A stretch of 64,000 bases of DNA from an uncultured Clostridia bacterium (GCA_934234035.1 CAKQHH010000004.1:35086-99085); one strand, 5' to 3'. Positions 43,496 through 52,060 are shown, numbered from the stretch's first letter. The notes: generated from the sequence alone by a model not told the origin. Program-made: numbers and translations.

Positions 43496-44018
43496 ATCCA
43501 AGGGAACATCTTCTCGCCGTACCGCCGATTCCCGAACCGGCAACGTGGCCACCATCGCTTTGCTGGCCGCACTGGCGCTGATATTTTCCTACGTGGAAGC
43601 TATTATACCATATAATCCGGGGGTTCCGGGCATCAAACTTGGAATTGCCAACATCGTTGCGCTGGTGGCGCTGTATCGGCTTTCCGCGAAACATGCGGCA
43701 GCGGTGAACGTCATTCGAATCCTCATCGCCGGTCTTCTGTTCAACGGTGTCTTCGGCGCCCTCTACTCTCTGGGCGGCGCAGCGGTCAGCCTTCTGGGAA
43801 TGATCGTCCTGAAGAAGACCGACAAATTCAGCATTGCCGGAGTCAGCATGGCCGGAGGCGTGCTGCACAACATGGGACAGCTCCTGGTGGCCGCCCTTCT
43901 GCTTCAGGACAGTAAAATTTTCCTATACTTTCCGGTGCTCCTGTTCTCCGGAATGATTGCGGGCATCGTCATCGGCCTGGGGGCCGCGGTGATCTGCCGC
44001 CGACTGGAACACCTTTAG
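43479..44018 (+). CDS. Gx transporter family membrane protein (heptaprenyl diphosphate synthase component I-like)
   Basis: I chose the ATG at 43479, 11 bp from GGAGG; an ATG at 43470 is too close to that site. The ~179-residue protein has five or six helices and the family features IPYNPGVPGIKLGIANIVALVALY and NVIRILIAGLLFNGVFGALYSLGGA. Despite the heptaprenyl-synthase name, the fold is that of a small ECF-like membrane protein, and relatives (EetB-like) occur beside NusG-II and ApbE genes. It overlaps the NusG-II gene by 17 bp. Confidence 0.85.
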   Translation: MPFPAKSKGTSSRRTADSRTGNVATIALLAALALIFSYVEAIIPYNPGVPGIKLGIANIVALVALYRLSAKHAAAVNVIRILIAGLLFNGVFGALYSLGGAAVSLLGMIVLKKTDKFSIAGVSMAGGVLHNMGQLLVAALLLQDSKIFLYFPVLLFSGMIAGIVIGLGAAVICRRLEHL

Positions 44019-44117
44019 ATAATGGGCTTTGCACAGTTTATGCTCGCCCGTATTATATTTTTTAGTTGTTAAACACAATTATTTAAAAATTCTAATTGGT
44101 ATATTTAGGATTTTTTG

Positions 44118-44312
44118 TTGACTTATCCAATGGAATGTTTCATAATACTAATTGTAATTCACCAATTACTCGTGCTTTTCGATTGAGACAGGTTCTTTTT
44201 CTTCTCCTTTACCTTACCTGTTTCCTGTTTCGATCTTAGATAAAAGTAACAGCACATGACATTACCGAAAGAGCCTGCAGCAACGGGATATGCTGCAGGC
44301 CCTTTTATTTTT
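44118..44312 (+). ncRNA. Candidate small RNA with own promoter and terminator
   Basis: TTGACT (44118-44123), a 17 bp spacer and CATAAT (44141-44146) form a promoter whose transcript would start near 44153. About 120 nt later a strong terminator stands: GCCTGCAGCA (44273-44282) with TGCTGCAGGC (44291-44300), then CCTTTTATTTTTTTATT. No plus-strand coding sequence lies between. The RNA could also fold GAGACAGGT with ACCTGTTTC. Alternatively the terminator simply ends the Gx transcript. Not similar to an RNA family I can name. Confidence 0.5.
44273..44312 (+). terminator. Strong terminator in convergent gap
   Basis: A perfect 10 bp stem (arms 44273-44282 and 44291-44300) is followed by a long T-rich tract. 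It ends the candidate small RNA and/or the NusG-II/Gx transcript. Confidence 0.9.
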
Positions 44313-44321
44313 TTATTCCAT

Positions 44322-45512
44322 TCACATCGGTCCCTTGCGAAAACCTCGATATGAAAGGGCAACAGTCGGAATCAGCAAAAAGCTGTAAAGCGCTATGAGC
44401 AGCGCACTCTGGCTGCACACGATATTTCCAAGCTGATACATGCACGGAAGGTTTATATTCTCCGGAACATGAAACAACCGATCCGGCATCAGCATTCGAA
44501 AACTCTCGAACGCATCATTTCCGGCCAACAACGGGAGACCCGCAAACAGAAGGAACGAAATGCTCATTGCGGAAATTGCGGATTTTGTCCTCACAAAGAG
44601 GAGCATGGCAATTCCCGCCGAAAACAGGCATGCCACATAGCCCGAAAGCAGAATCAACAGATACCGTTCCAGAAAATTTATCCCGTACATGCTGTAAGGA
44701 GATTCCGTCTGAATGGGCGCAAAGGCGCCGCTTGTGCCCATTCCGCCAAAGGATATCAAGGACATCAACAGCATGCCGCTCCAGTAGAGCAACGTTGCAA
44801 TGATAAATACCGCAAGAATCTTTGCGGCGGCGCCCCTTGTCGGTCCGTACTTCGTGGAGTAGTAGACGAAGCGGGACTCGCTGTCCATCTCGTCCGAAAA
44901 AACGCCTACCGTTAAAAACGATATCACCAAAACCAGCAGCAAGCCATATGCAGCCGCAAACGGTCCCGTTATTCGGAAGGCATCGAAGGGTTCATACTCC
45001 AACGGCGTCCGCACCTTCGCAAACTGTCTCTTCAAATATTCTTTTTTTGCTGCGGTAGTTCCGTATTCATTAATCAAAGAATCGATGTTCTCTTTTCGCA
45101 GTTCGTTCAGCCTTCCGGCGGTTTCGAGCGAAACCTGATTAATCGCATCCGGATTGTAGTCGGTTCTGTAACACAGCGTTTGATTGATAAACTCTTCGAT
45201 GTCCCGATAAGACTGGCCGATTCTTCCGTACACCGGATTGGGGCCGTTGCTTTTATTTTTGCCCTCTATATTTTGCTGCTTTTTAACAACTTCAAGCAGT
45301 ACAGAATCCGTCAGCGGTCCGTTCCATCGGCTTTTATCTTTCGTAAGCGCTCCGGGCGCCGCAAGACCCCGATGGCTCGCCCCCGCTTGGTCCACATAAT
45401 AAACGCTCCAAACGGCGAAACCGGAGAGAAGGATTCCTGCAATCAGTGCGGTGATGATTATTTTGATATGCAGCGGTTTCAATATCACTTTTTTTAATTC
45501 GTATCCCAGCAC
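44322..45512 (-). CDS. ABC transporter permease
   Basis: The 396-residue membrane protein has an N-terminal helix (about residues 18-42), a long extracytoplasmic region to about residue 180, then five or more helices, as in ABC-2 type export permeases (FSDEMDSESRFVYYSTKYGPTRGAAAKILA is the typical cytoplasmic coupling stretch). It pairs with the ATPase encoded just upstream, whose end overlaps its start by 19 bp. Last gene of the sigma-factor operon. Substrate unknown. Confidence 0.85.
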   Translation of the reverse strand: MLGYELKKVILKPLHIKIIITALIAGILLSGFAVWSVYYVDQAGASHRGLAAPGALTKDKSRWNGPLTDSVLLEVVKKQQNIEGKNKSNGPNPVYGRIGQSYRDIEEFINQTLCYRTDYNPDAINQVSLETAGRLNELRKENIDSLINEYGTTAAKKEYLKRQFAKVRTPLEYEPFDAFRITGPFAAAYGLLLVLVISFLTVGVFSDEMDSESRFVYYSTKYGPTRGAAAKILAVFIIATLLYWSGMLLMSLISFGGMGTSGAFAPIQTESPYSMYGINFLERYLLILLSGYVACLFSAGIAMLLFVRTKSAISAMSISFLLFAGLPLLAGNDAFESFRMLMPDRLFHVPENINLPCMYQLGNIVCSQSALLIALYSFLLIPTVALSYRGFRKGPM

Positions 45513-46393
45513 CGTCGATCCTCCTGCATGCCAAACTGATAAAAAAACGCATCTTCCAATGACACGTCCGTCAAAACGGCGCTTTCATGGGGCTTGTTCT
45601 CCGATATCACTCGAATTTCCGATACACTGCCTTCTTTTCGAACGTTTACAATACATCCGCCCTGCGCTGCAATGATTCCTTCCGCGTCCGAGTTTTCTGC
45701 TCTGCACATCCAAACTTTAATCGGTATCTGGCAGCAGATTTCGTTCACCGTCCCCCGGTTCACAATCTTCCCGTCTTTCATTATAAACACTTCACCGGCA
45801 ATCGTTTCCAGATCGGAAACGATATGGGAGGAAAGAAGGACGATTTTGTCTTCTGCCAAACCGGAAATCAGGTTCCGAAAATGAATCCGTTCCATCGGAT
45901 CTAAACCGACGGTGGGTTCGTCCAATATCAGGATTTCCGGATCGTTAAGCATGGCCTGAGCGATTCCCACACGCCGTTTCATTCCGCCGGAAAGATTCTT
46001 CATTTTTTTGGAAGCGCATTCTGTCAGGCCAACCGACTTTAGCAATTCCGCAATTTTTTGTTCGGAAAACCGCTTCGGAAGGCCCTTTAATGCGGATATG
46101 TACCGCAAGTAGTTCCTTACGCTGAAATCCGGATAATAGCCGAACTCCTGCGGCAGATAGCCGATTTTATCCCGATACCTCGCACCCATTTCCAGGATAT
46201 TCTCTCCCTCAAAGTAAATTGCCCCGGACGTTGGCGCAGTCACGGTGCAAATCATTCTCATAAGGGTGGTTTTTCCCGCACCGTTCGTGCCGAGCAGCCC
46301 ATACAGTCCCTTTTGCATTCTTAGGGAGATATGGTCTGCCGCAGCAACCCCGTCATATTCTTTTACTACATTATCCACTATGAGTTCAGCCAT
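45494..46393 (-). CDS. ABC transporter ATP-binding protein
   Basis: A 299-residue ATPase of the CcmA/bacitracin-export type: Walker A LLGTNGAGKTTLMRMI, signature MKNLSGGMKRRVGIAQAML, Walker B ILILDEPTVGLDP, and the switch His in VLLSSHIVSD. The C-terminal ~80 residues form the extra domain common in two-gene exporters. It is coupled to the membrane protein gene before it (shared base at 46393) and the permease gene after it. Likely exports or senses a peptide or lipid-targeting compound. Confidence 0.93.
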   Translation of the reverse strand: MAELIVDNVVKEYDGVAAADHISLRMQKGLYGLLGTNGAGKTTLMRMICTVTAPTSGAIYFEGENILEMGARYRDKIGYLPQEFGYYPDFSVRNYLRYISALKGLPKRFSEQKIAELLKSVGLTECASKKMKNLSGGMKRRVGIAQAMLNDPEILILDEPTVGLDPMERIHFRNLISGLAEDKIVLLSSHIVSDLETIAGEVFIMKDGKIVNRGTVNEICCQIPIKVWMCRAENSDAEGIIAAQGGCIVNVRKEGSVSEIRVISENKPHESAVLTDVSLEDAFFYQFGMQEDRRCWDTN

Positions 46394-47157
46394 TATAATA
46401 CCTCCCAGCCGGTTCGCCGTTCATGCAGCAATCGATAATTGAGAAGAAGGATGATTGCGAATCCGAGGGCAAACATTCCTCCCCATATTGCCGGAGTAAT
46501 CCGATTGTATACGGTATCGTTCATCGTCACCGCCATCCAGCCGGCATTCGCACCCAGACATAGCGTCGCCGCAAGGAGTTCGCTGATTTTTTTATGAAAG
46601 GACAGCGAACCTAGGCACAGTATTGTAGAAATCATAACCGGGAATATAAGCTGCTTCAAAATGTCTGTAATCAGGCACTGCTGTGCATGTACCGCGGCAA
46701 TCCCGAACAGGGATAACAGTACAATATCGACAAAACCGAAGGACAGAATCTTCGCCCCGTAAACGTGCCGCAGCGTGTAATAGGAGGCTTCTTCAATTTC
46801 CATCGACCTCGTTTCCCGGTTTTTCCATAATTCCGGTATCGTCAGTATCACAAACAAGGCCCCCACAATGCTCATGCCTCGCTGGGCATACCACGACGTG
46901 CCGATACTGTTCAAAGCGGTCCAAGCAAGAAACAGCACCGCCCCTTGCAATACCCACCACTGTTTTTTAATCAGTCGCATTTGAAGGAGCAGGAAGTCCA
47001 AATAGTTCACTCGCTCGGATGCCTGCTGCTTCGCCACGATATGCTGCGCCAAGCGGATGGTTTCTTCCATTGCCGCAGTGCCGCATTGATCCCTCTCCGC
47101 ATTTTTCTTATATTCCGATGCTGCGTTCTTTATCATGCGATCTATTTCATTCCCCAT
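46393..47157 (-). CDS. Membrane protein of unknown function, possible anti-sigma partner
   Basis: The ATG at 47157 has GGAGGGGG upstream, giving ~254 residues. Residues 1-70 are soluble and contain a conserved-looking EETIRLAQHIVAKQQ segment; about five or six helices follow (WWVLQGAVLFLAWTAL, MSIVGALFVILTI, ILSFGFVDIVLLSLFGI and others). It starts 2 bp after the sigma-factor stop codon, the position where anti-sigma factors are usual, but it lacks a recognisable zinc anti-sigma motif. It could equally be a transporter subunit. Confidence 0.65.
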   Translation of the reverse strand: MGNEIDRMIKNAASEYKKNAERDQCGTAAMEETIRLAQHIVAKQQASERVNYLDFLLLQMRLIKKQWWVLQGAVLFLAWTALNSIGTSWYAQRGMSIVGALFVILTIPELWKNRETRSMEIEEASYYTLRHVYGAKILSFGFVDIVLLSLFGIAAVHAQQCLITDILKQLIFPVMISTILCLGSLSFHKKISELLAATLCLGANAGWMAVTMNDTVYNRITPAIWGGMFALGFAIILLLNYRLLHERRTGWEVL

Positions 47158-47159
47158 TT

Positions 47160-47699
47160 TTACCCCCTCCATCCGGATTCTTCTAAAAAACCTCGAATCA
47201 GTTCTCGGCCGCGCCGCAATCGGTACTTGCAATTCGGCAAGGAAATCCCGCAGATTTGCGCAATTTCCTTGACCTTTTTTTCTTCAAAATAGTATAACAA
47301 AATAACATCTCTTATTTCTTCCGGCAGCCGTTCCACCGCTTCTGTTATTGCATTCGCATCTTCTTTTGCTTCCAAACCGCAGCTTGTTTCTGCTTCCGCG
47401 GTATCCATCACCGCATCCAGCGCAACCTCCGTGTTGCGTTTTCGCTTTTTTTCGTCGTTGCATTTGTTTCTGGCCAAAGTATACAGGTAATTCAGGAGTT
47501 TTCCCTCATGCTTGTAATTCGGAAGTGTTTTAAAAAACGTCAGGAACGTTTCCTGTGCCAAATCTTCCGCCGTATGCCGATCCTTTAAATGACAGATACA
47601 GTAATTCAATATCGTATCGTAATATTTTCGGACCAGGATATCTACCGCTTGAGGATCCCCCTTCTTTGCCCGTCGAACCAGAAAAAAATCTGAATTCAT
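47160..47699 (-). CDS. ECF-type RNA polymerase sigma factor
   Basis: I take the ATG at 47699 behind GGAGGAAG, giving 179 residues. Region 2 is seen in FLVRRAKKGDPQAVDILVRKYYDTILNYC and DRHTAEDLAQETFLTFFKTLPNY; region 4 in AVERLPEEIRDVILLYYFEEKKVKEIAQICGISLPNCKYRLRRGRELI. Such sigma-E-type factors direct transcription of a small regulon, often of their own operon. It leads a four-gene set with a membrane protein and an ABC exporter, typical of envelope stress or peptide resistance modules. Confidence 0.93.
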   Translation of the reverse strand: MNSDFFLVRRAKKGDPQAVDILVRKYYDTILNYCICHLKDRHTAEDLAQETFLTFFKTLPNYKHEGKLLNYLYTLARNKCNDEKKRKRNTEVALDAVMDTAEAETSCGLEAKEDANAITEAVERLPEEIRDVILLYYFEEKKVKEIAQICGISLPNCKYRLRRGRELIRGFLEESGWRG

Positions 47700-47781
47700 A
47701 AGTGCTTCCTCCGATATTCTCTCTCCATAGAATAACAATAGCAAATGCAGCCGGCAACCGATAAATTGAAAATTATCTATT

Positions 47782-48447
47782 TTAAATCCGATACATTCGT
47801 CCGTCTTCGATGGTGTAATTCTTTTTGGCGATTTTTCTAAAATCATCGTCATGACTCACCACCACCACGGTTTTCCCTTTCCGATTCAGTTCCAAAAGAT
47901 TTCTCATTACGATTTCCTTATTCTCTCGGTCCAGCGATCCGGTGGGTTCATCCGCCAACAAGATATCGAAGGGTTTTATCAGGTTTCGTGCCAGCGCAAC
48001 CCGCTGTTGCTCTCCGCCGGAAAGTTCGAATATCTTGGAATTCATTTTGTCGGCTACCCCAAGGTGTGTCAGCGCTTCTTCCATTGCTCGTGTTTTGTTC
48101 TTCACGCGGGCATACCGCAGCGCCAACAGCAGATTCTCCTTCACGGTCATTTTTTCCACCAACGCAAAGTTCTGAAACAGATACGCGATTTTATATCTTC
48201 TCAACCTCTCACTTTTCCTTCGATCCTTCACCGGGTTATCCACAGAAAAACAACGCAGCGTACCGGAGTCATACGTTTCCAACGTCCCCATAATGTTCAG
48301 CAGCGTGGATTTTCCGCCACCGCTTTTTCCGTAAATGCAGATAAAATCCCCCGGATAAATTTCCATACTGATTCCGTCCAGAATTTTTCTGCTTCCATAG
48401 GCTTTCTCGATGTCCTTTAATATTATTTGCGCTGAATTTTCATGCAT
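47782..48447 (-). CDS. ABC ATPase of the lactococcin-972 locus
   Basis: A 221-residue ATPase of the MacB/LolD type: Walker A IYGKSGGGKSTLLNIMGTLE, signature FELSGGEQQRVALARNLI, Walker B ILLADEPTGSLDRENKE and switch His VVVSHDDDF. It starts exactly where the DUF1430-type membrane protein gene ends, and such a pair is the standard companion of lactococcin-972 bacteriocins, presumed to export the peptide or give immunity. The gene is more AT-rich than the chromosome around it. Confidence 0.92.
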   Translation of the reverse strand: MHENSAQIILKDIEKAYGSRKILDGISMEIYPGDFICIYGKSGGGKSTLLNIMGTLETYDSGTLRCFSVDNPVKDRRKSERLRRYKIAYLFQNFALVEKMTVKENLLLALRYARVKNKTRAMEEALTHLGVADKMNSKIFELSGGEQQRVALARNLIKPFDILLADEPTGSLDRENKEIVMRNLLELNRKGKTVVVVSHDDDFRKIAKKNYTIEDGRMYRI

Positions 48448-50607
48448 TTAGCAGCCCTCCTTCAGTCTCTCCCCGATATTCTTTTTATCGCGTCCCAGCT
48501 TTATGATTTCACCGATAAAGCAAATGCTTAATACCGCAACCCCCGCCATCACAGCGATTTCGGTTTTGACCATTGTCCAGCCCGCTCTCGGCGCATACAG
48601 GCTTAGAAAGTTCATTTTCGGATATGCTTTTAGCATGCCGATGAACAACCCCAAACTGATTCCATATCCAATTCCGCTTTTGAGAAGTCTTTTTCCGTGA
48701 ACGCTCACGAACCCGTATCCCAGCAGATAGGACACATCCAGCCGTCTCCCGTGATGGTACAAATACGACTCCACGTCGATTTTTACGACAAATGCGATAA
48801 TCAGCAACAGGAGCATAAAAGCAATTGCGTTTACGGCCGCCTCTGTCCGTATTTCTTCTATCTGAAACATCACATCATCGTATACGCTGCTGATCCATAA
48901 AACATATGGATCGGCCTGCGCGTGAGTAATTGTGCGTTTCAGTTCGCCGTACGCGTTTGCGGAATTCTTTACACGGGGATGGAAGTATCCGTTTACCAGA
49001 GATGGCAGCTTTATGCTTCCGGTCGGTTTCAGACTGCCTCCGTCCACCAGGATGAGCGTGTAATCTTGAAGCCATGCCTCTTCCAAACGCATGGAGGAAT
49101 CACAGGTCATAAAACTCTGACCCTCTTTTATCGGCATGAGCTTCACAGCCGGAGCTTTTTTCTTGCTCCATTCATCTCGCTGCGTTTCTTTTATCTTTTC
49201 GATATCGTCTTTTGTCGGTTTATTTTTCTCCGGGTACAGGATCAGCCATTCGTCGTCGCGAAGGGTCGGAATGTCCGGTTTCTTGCCATCCGGTGCTGCC
49301 GGTGAAGCGAATTCCATATAGTTTTTATTGACGTACGCGTACCTTCCGCCAAAGGGTTCGGCCGCATCGGATTCGACCGGTACCCCTTCTTTTTCCGCAT
49401 TCGGCGCGAAAAACAAAATAGCGCCCTCCCGGTCCAGTTCGTTCCACAGCCGATTTAATTTTGGGACAACGACTTCATTAAACTTGTCGTCATCCTCTAC
49501 GTACGTCCACGGCCACCCACAAGAAATATTGACGTAATTCACAGACTTGCGCCATTCCGGCATATGCCGCTCCACATCCTTGAAATCCTGAAAACCGGCA
49601 ATCGTCACCGCCCCCAGCAGCAGGGTTCCCGCACAGATTACAATCTTCATTCCGATTGCCGTTTTCTCTCGATTCGGCCGCTTGCCTTTTAACGCCGGCG
49701 CTATGCCGTACCGTTTGAACTTCCATACGATAATTGCAAATTCCAATATGAAGAAAAATGCGGCTGCCGCCCCGACCGCCAGGTATACGCTCTTCGTCGC
49801 CGAAAGGAAGCCGCAGACCGTTTGCAGCTGCACGACATACATCAGCGCTCCGCTGATGATCGGAACCGCAATCAGCAGCGGTGGAATCACCAATCTTGCG
49901 GCTTTGGTTGCTGCGAAATGGGTGCTCTTCCAGCCGATCAGCCCGGCAACGGCGAGCTCTTTCGTCAACTGCCCATTGTATATCGCATAGCAGAAGAGAA
50001 TTGCGGCGACCATAATTGCCAGAATGGTTAAATACAAAAACAGTTGGTTTTCAGTTGTATCGCTAGCTACAGTTTCCGAAGAATCTACGGTCGCCTGAAC
50101 TCCCATGTTCTCGTCACCGGTCAGTTCTTTCAGAAACGCTTCCGTATCTTCTTTTGTTCCGCGAAAATAGTAATCGCCGTTAAAGTTATTGCTGTTGATT
50201 TTCGAAAACGGCAATAGGCTTACTTCCTTCGAAGTGAGGAATGTCGCCCCCTTCGCATTCTTGAATTCGTTCGTCCCGTGAATATTTCTTTGAAAAGAAA
50301 TATTCGGAAATGCCTTTTCAAACCATGCCGCATCGTTCAAATAGACAAATATCGAAATCTGCTGCCTTTCATTCCGTTGATTCCGTGGAATCCGCCGAAC
50401 CTTAATAAAACTCATGTTATGCTTTTGAGCCAGTTCCTGCAGCTTTGTCCTATTGTTTTGCGTCCGTTCCGGTGATGATACAATGTTGACTGTGGTATCA
50501 AACTCATTCGTAAAAGTCTTCAGAAACATATCATCTTGGTTATACGAAACACCAAAGGCGACGGTTACGATGAGAATCACCAGCATTGTCTGTATTATCT
50601 TTTTCAT
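48448..50607 (-). CDS. DUF1430 bacteriocin-associated integral membrane protein
   Basis: The 719-residue protein has an N-terminal helix, a large extracellular region (about 30-190), three helices near 195-310, a second extracellular region (about 340-600) and three final helices, the layout of the seven-helix bacteriocin-associated membrane family (DUF1430) related to FtsX/MacB permeases. It lies between the bacteriocin gene and the ABC ATPase gene and probably forms the membrane half of that transporter, acting in export or self-protection. Confidence 0.9.
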   Translation of the reverse strand: MKKIIQTMLVILIVTVAFGVSYNQDDMFLKTFTNEFDTTVNIVSSPERTQNNRTKLQELAQKHNMSFIKVRRIPRNQRNERQQISIFVYLNDAAWFEKAFPNISFQRNIHGTNEFKNAKGATFLTSKEVSLLPFSKINSNNFNGDYYFRGTKEDTEAFLKELTGDENMGVQATVDSSETVASDTTENQLFLYLTILAIMVAAILFCYAIYNGQLTKELAVAGLIGWKSTHFAATKAARLVIPPLLIAVPIISGALMYVVQLQTVCGFLSATKSVYLAVGAAAAFFFILEFAIIVWKFKRYGIAPALKGKRPNREKTAIGMKIVICAGTLLLGAVTIAGFQDFKDVERHMPEWRKSVNYVNISCGWPWTYVEDDDKFNEVVVPKLNRLWNELDREGAILFFAPNAEKEGVPVESDAAEPFGGRYAYVNKNYMEFASPAAPDGKKPDIPTLRDDEWLILYPEKNKPTKDDIEKIKETQRDEWSKKKAPAVKLMPIKEGQSFMTCDSSMRLEEAWLQDYTLILVDGGSLKPTGSIKLPSLVNGYFHPRVKNSANAYGELKRTITHAQADPYVLWISSVYDDVMFQIEEIRTEAAVNAIAFMLLLLIIAFVVKIDVESYLYHHGRRLDVSYLLGYGFVSVHGKRLLKSGIGYGISLGLFIGMLKAYPKMNFLSLYAPRAGWTMVKTEIAVMAGVAVLSICFIGEIIKLGRDKKNIGERLKEGC

Positions 50608-50660
50608 ATGTCGCTACCATTTAACTTAGGGCTCCGCAAAAGAATGCCGAGCCCCAGATC
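50608..50660 (-). terminator. Hairpin between bacteriocin gene and membrane protein gene
   Basis: On the minus strand GGGCTC and GAGCCC pair around a 14 nt loop at about 50629-50654, without a T-tract. It may lower read-through so that the bacteriocin is made in excess over the transporter. Confidence 0.4.
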
Positions 50661-50680
50661 CTTTATTGTTCAACGGATTG

Positions 50681-51157
50681 TTACTTCACATCTGCCCATG
50701 CTTTGTTTCCGGTTTTCGCTTTCTCCCAAGATGCGGCTGCCTGCTTTCCTTTTCCGACCCATCCGGAATAGGAATACTTACCGCCTGCTCCTTTTACGGT
50801 TGTTTTATGCGTCTTCTTAGAGTGGTTATATTTCGACCACACGTGTTTCGAGTTCACACCGTGTCTCCACTTTCCGCCATAAAAATCCTTCCATCCGCTG
50901 TCATAGGAACCCTCTCTTGCAAGGTTTTCGCTGTTAATGGTCACTTCGTAACCGAGTCCTTCTACATATGTGCACCCCAACGTGTCGCTTGCCGGGTTAT
51001 CCAAATCCACTTCATATCCGAGTTCCGGGTCGTACAGCATATCCTGCGGCGGTACATCCGACGATGACACATCCTGCGGCGCATCCGCAAATACCCCCAC
51101 CGAAGCCATCAGCATTAAACCACTTACCATCGTTACCGTAATAATTTTCTTAAGCAT
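50681..51157 (-). CDS. Lactococcin 972 family bacteriocin precursor
   Basis: The 158-residue precursor has a signal peptide (MLKKIITVTMVSGLMLMA...VFA, cleavage near residue 25) and a C-terminal ~65-residue domain with YGGKWRHGVNSKHVWSKYNHSKKTHKTTV and GKYSYSGWVGKGKQAAASWEKAKTGNKAW, the characteristic aromatic- and glycine-rich lactococcin-972 domain. Lactococcin 972 binds lipid II and blocks septum formation. Between them lies an unusual acidic segment of ~65 residues with two LGYEV copies. Ribosome binding site AAGGAGG and promoter at 51195-51222. Confidence 0.92.
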   Translation of the reverse strand: MLKKIITVTMVSGLMLMASVGVFADAPQDVSSSDVPPQDMLYDPELGYEVDLDNPASDTLGCTYVEGLGYEVTINSENLAREGSYDSGWKDFYGGKWRHGVNSKHVWSKYNHSKKTHKTTVKGAGGKYSYSGWVGKGKQAAASWEKAKTGNKAWADVK

Positions 51158-51194
51158 ATCTTCCTCCTTGTTTTCACATTGCTTACGAACCGGT

Positions 51195-51222
51195 TCTATA
51201 AGGTTTAACGAATGAGATGCAA
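51195..51222 (-). promoter_or_regulatory. Promoter of the bacteriocin operon
   Basis: On the minus strand TTGCAT, a 16 bp spacer and TATAGA end about 37 bp upstream of the bacteriocin start codon. Confidence 0.65.
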
Positions 51223-51288
51223 AAAGGATAGTCTAAAAATAAAAAAATGTAGATTTTTTCTCCGCCGCCGGCAGAGGACGCCCGGCGC

Positions 51289-51570
51289 GAACTTGGTGCA
51301 CGAAAAACCGCTACCCCTTGTGCTTCCGTTTCCTTTGCACCAAGTTCTCGAGCGGATTTCGCAGGCGCCCGGCGCACACTTGGTGCACGGAAATCCGCTA
51401 TCCCTTGTTATTCCGTTTCCTTTGCACCAAGTTCCCGAGCGGATTTCGCAGGCGCCCGGCGCACACTTGGTGCACGAAAAGCCGCTACCCCTTGTTATTC
51501 CGTTTCTTTTGCACCAAGTTCTCGTGAGGTTTCCGCCGGAATTCGGCGCGAACTTGGTGCTCAATTTGTA
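51289..51570 (+). repeat. Tandem hairpin array B: three full units of 87 bp plus a partial one
   Basis: ACTTGGTGCA arms start at 51291, 51378, 51465 and 51552, exactly 87 bp apart. In unit 1 the 12 bp arm 51289-51300 pairs perfectly with 51336-51347. The 35 nt loop carries CCGCTAxCCCTTGTTATTCCGTTT, related to the loops of arrays A, C and D although the stem is different. Frames stay open through the array on both strands because 87 is a multiple of three; I do not consider them genes. Confidence 0.92.
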
Positions 51571-51641
51571 AAAGTCTCCACTACTATGGATACATTATAA
51601 GAGATGACTCCAATTCTGGGTATTTTCAAGAAATCGGTAGA

Positions 51642-51684
51642 AATTGACGACGACCCCCTCCTCCCCGCGCTTTCGTCGTCAATT
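51642..51684. repeat. Single hairpin with ATTGACGACGA stem (1)
   Basis: The 12 bp arm AATTGACGACGA (51642-51653) pairs perfectly with 51673-51684. The 19 nt loop contains CTCCTCCCCGCGCTT, similar to the CTCCCCGC loop start of the arrays. Confidence 0.85.
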
Positions 51685-51831
51685 CCCACGCGTCCGCTTG
51701 GTAGATTAGAGTTATATGCCCGGAGGAGGGGGTAGGATAAGGTCTTGGAATCAGAAAAACTGGGTTGTAAGAAGTGATTTCAAGCCTGGGTTCGACTTTC
51801 ATTAGTGCTCCATACGTGAAGAAATTATTAG

Positions 51832-51872
51832 ATTGACGACAGTTTGTCCGAAACAAAGGGACTGTCGTCAAT
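51832..51872. repeat. Single hairpin with ATTGACGAC stem (2)
   Basis: ATTGACGACAGT (51832-51843) pairs perfectly with ACTGTCGTCAAT (51861-51872), 17 nt loop. Same ATTGACGAC start as hairpins at 51642 and 51923. Confidence 0.85.
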
Positions 51873-51922
51873 TTTTGGTGGTGTAGAATGCAGATTAGAG
51901 CAGAATGTCCGAGCAGAAGATT

Positions 51923-51969
51923 AGAATTGACGACGAAAGGTAGAAAAGAGCGAGTTCGTCGTCAATTCT
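51923..51969. repeat. Single hairpin with ATTGACGAC stem (3)
   Basis: AGAATTGACGACGAA (51923-51937) pairs perfectly over 15 bp with 51955-51969, with a 17 nt loop. This is the longest perfect stem of the region. Confidence 0.88.
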
Positions 51970-51995
51970 TTTCCGCTTGATATGACAATGATGGG

Positions 51996-52037
51996 AACTG
52001 CTGCACGAAGGGCAGGGGAACCTTTCGTGCAGCAGTT
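51996..52037. repeat. Single hairpin with CTGCTGCACGAA stem
   Basis: AACTGCTGCACGAA (51996-52009) pairs perfectly over 14 bp with 52024-52037, with a 14 nt loop. It lies directly before array C. Confidence 0.85.
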
Positions 52038-52060
52038 TTCAGACGAGCGCAGCCGGGCAT

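Noticed and set aside
51205..51571. Open frames of 119 codons on both strands through array B, with internal repeats
   Set aside because: They stay open because 87 bp is a multiple of three and the repeat lacks stops. Both strands are open at once, there is no ribosome binding site, and the other arrays with an 86 bp period cannot code in one frame.
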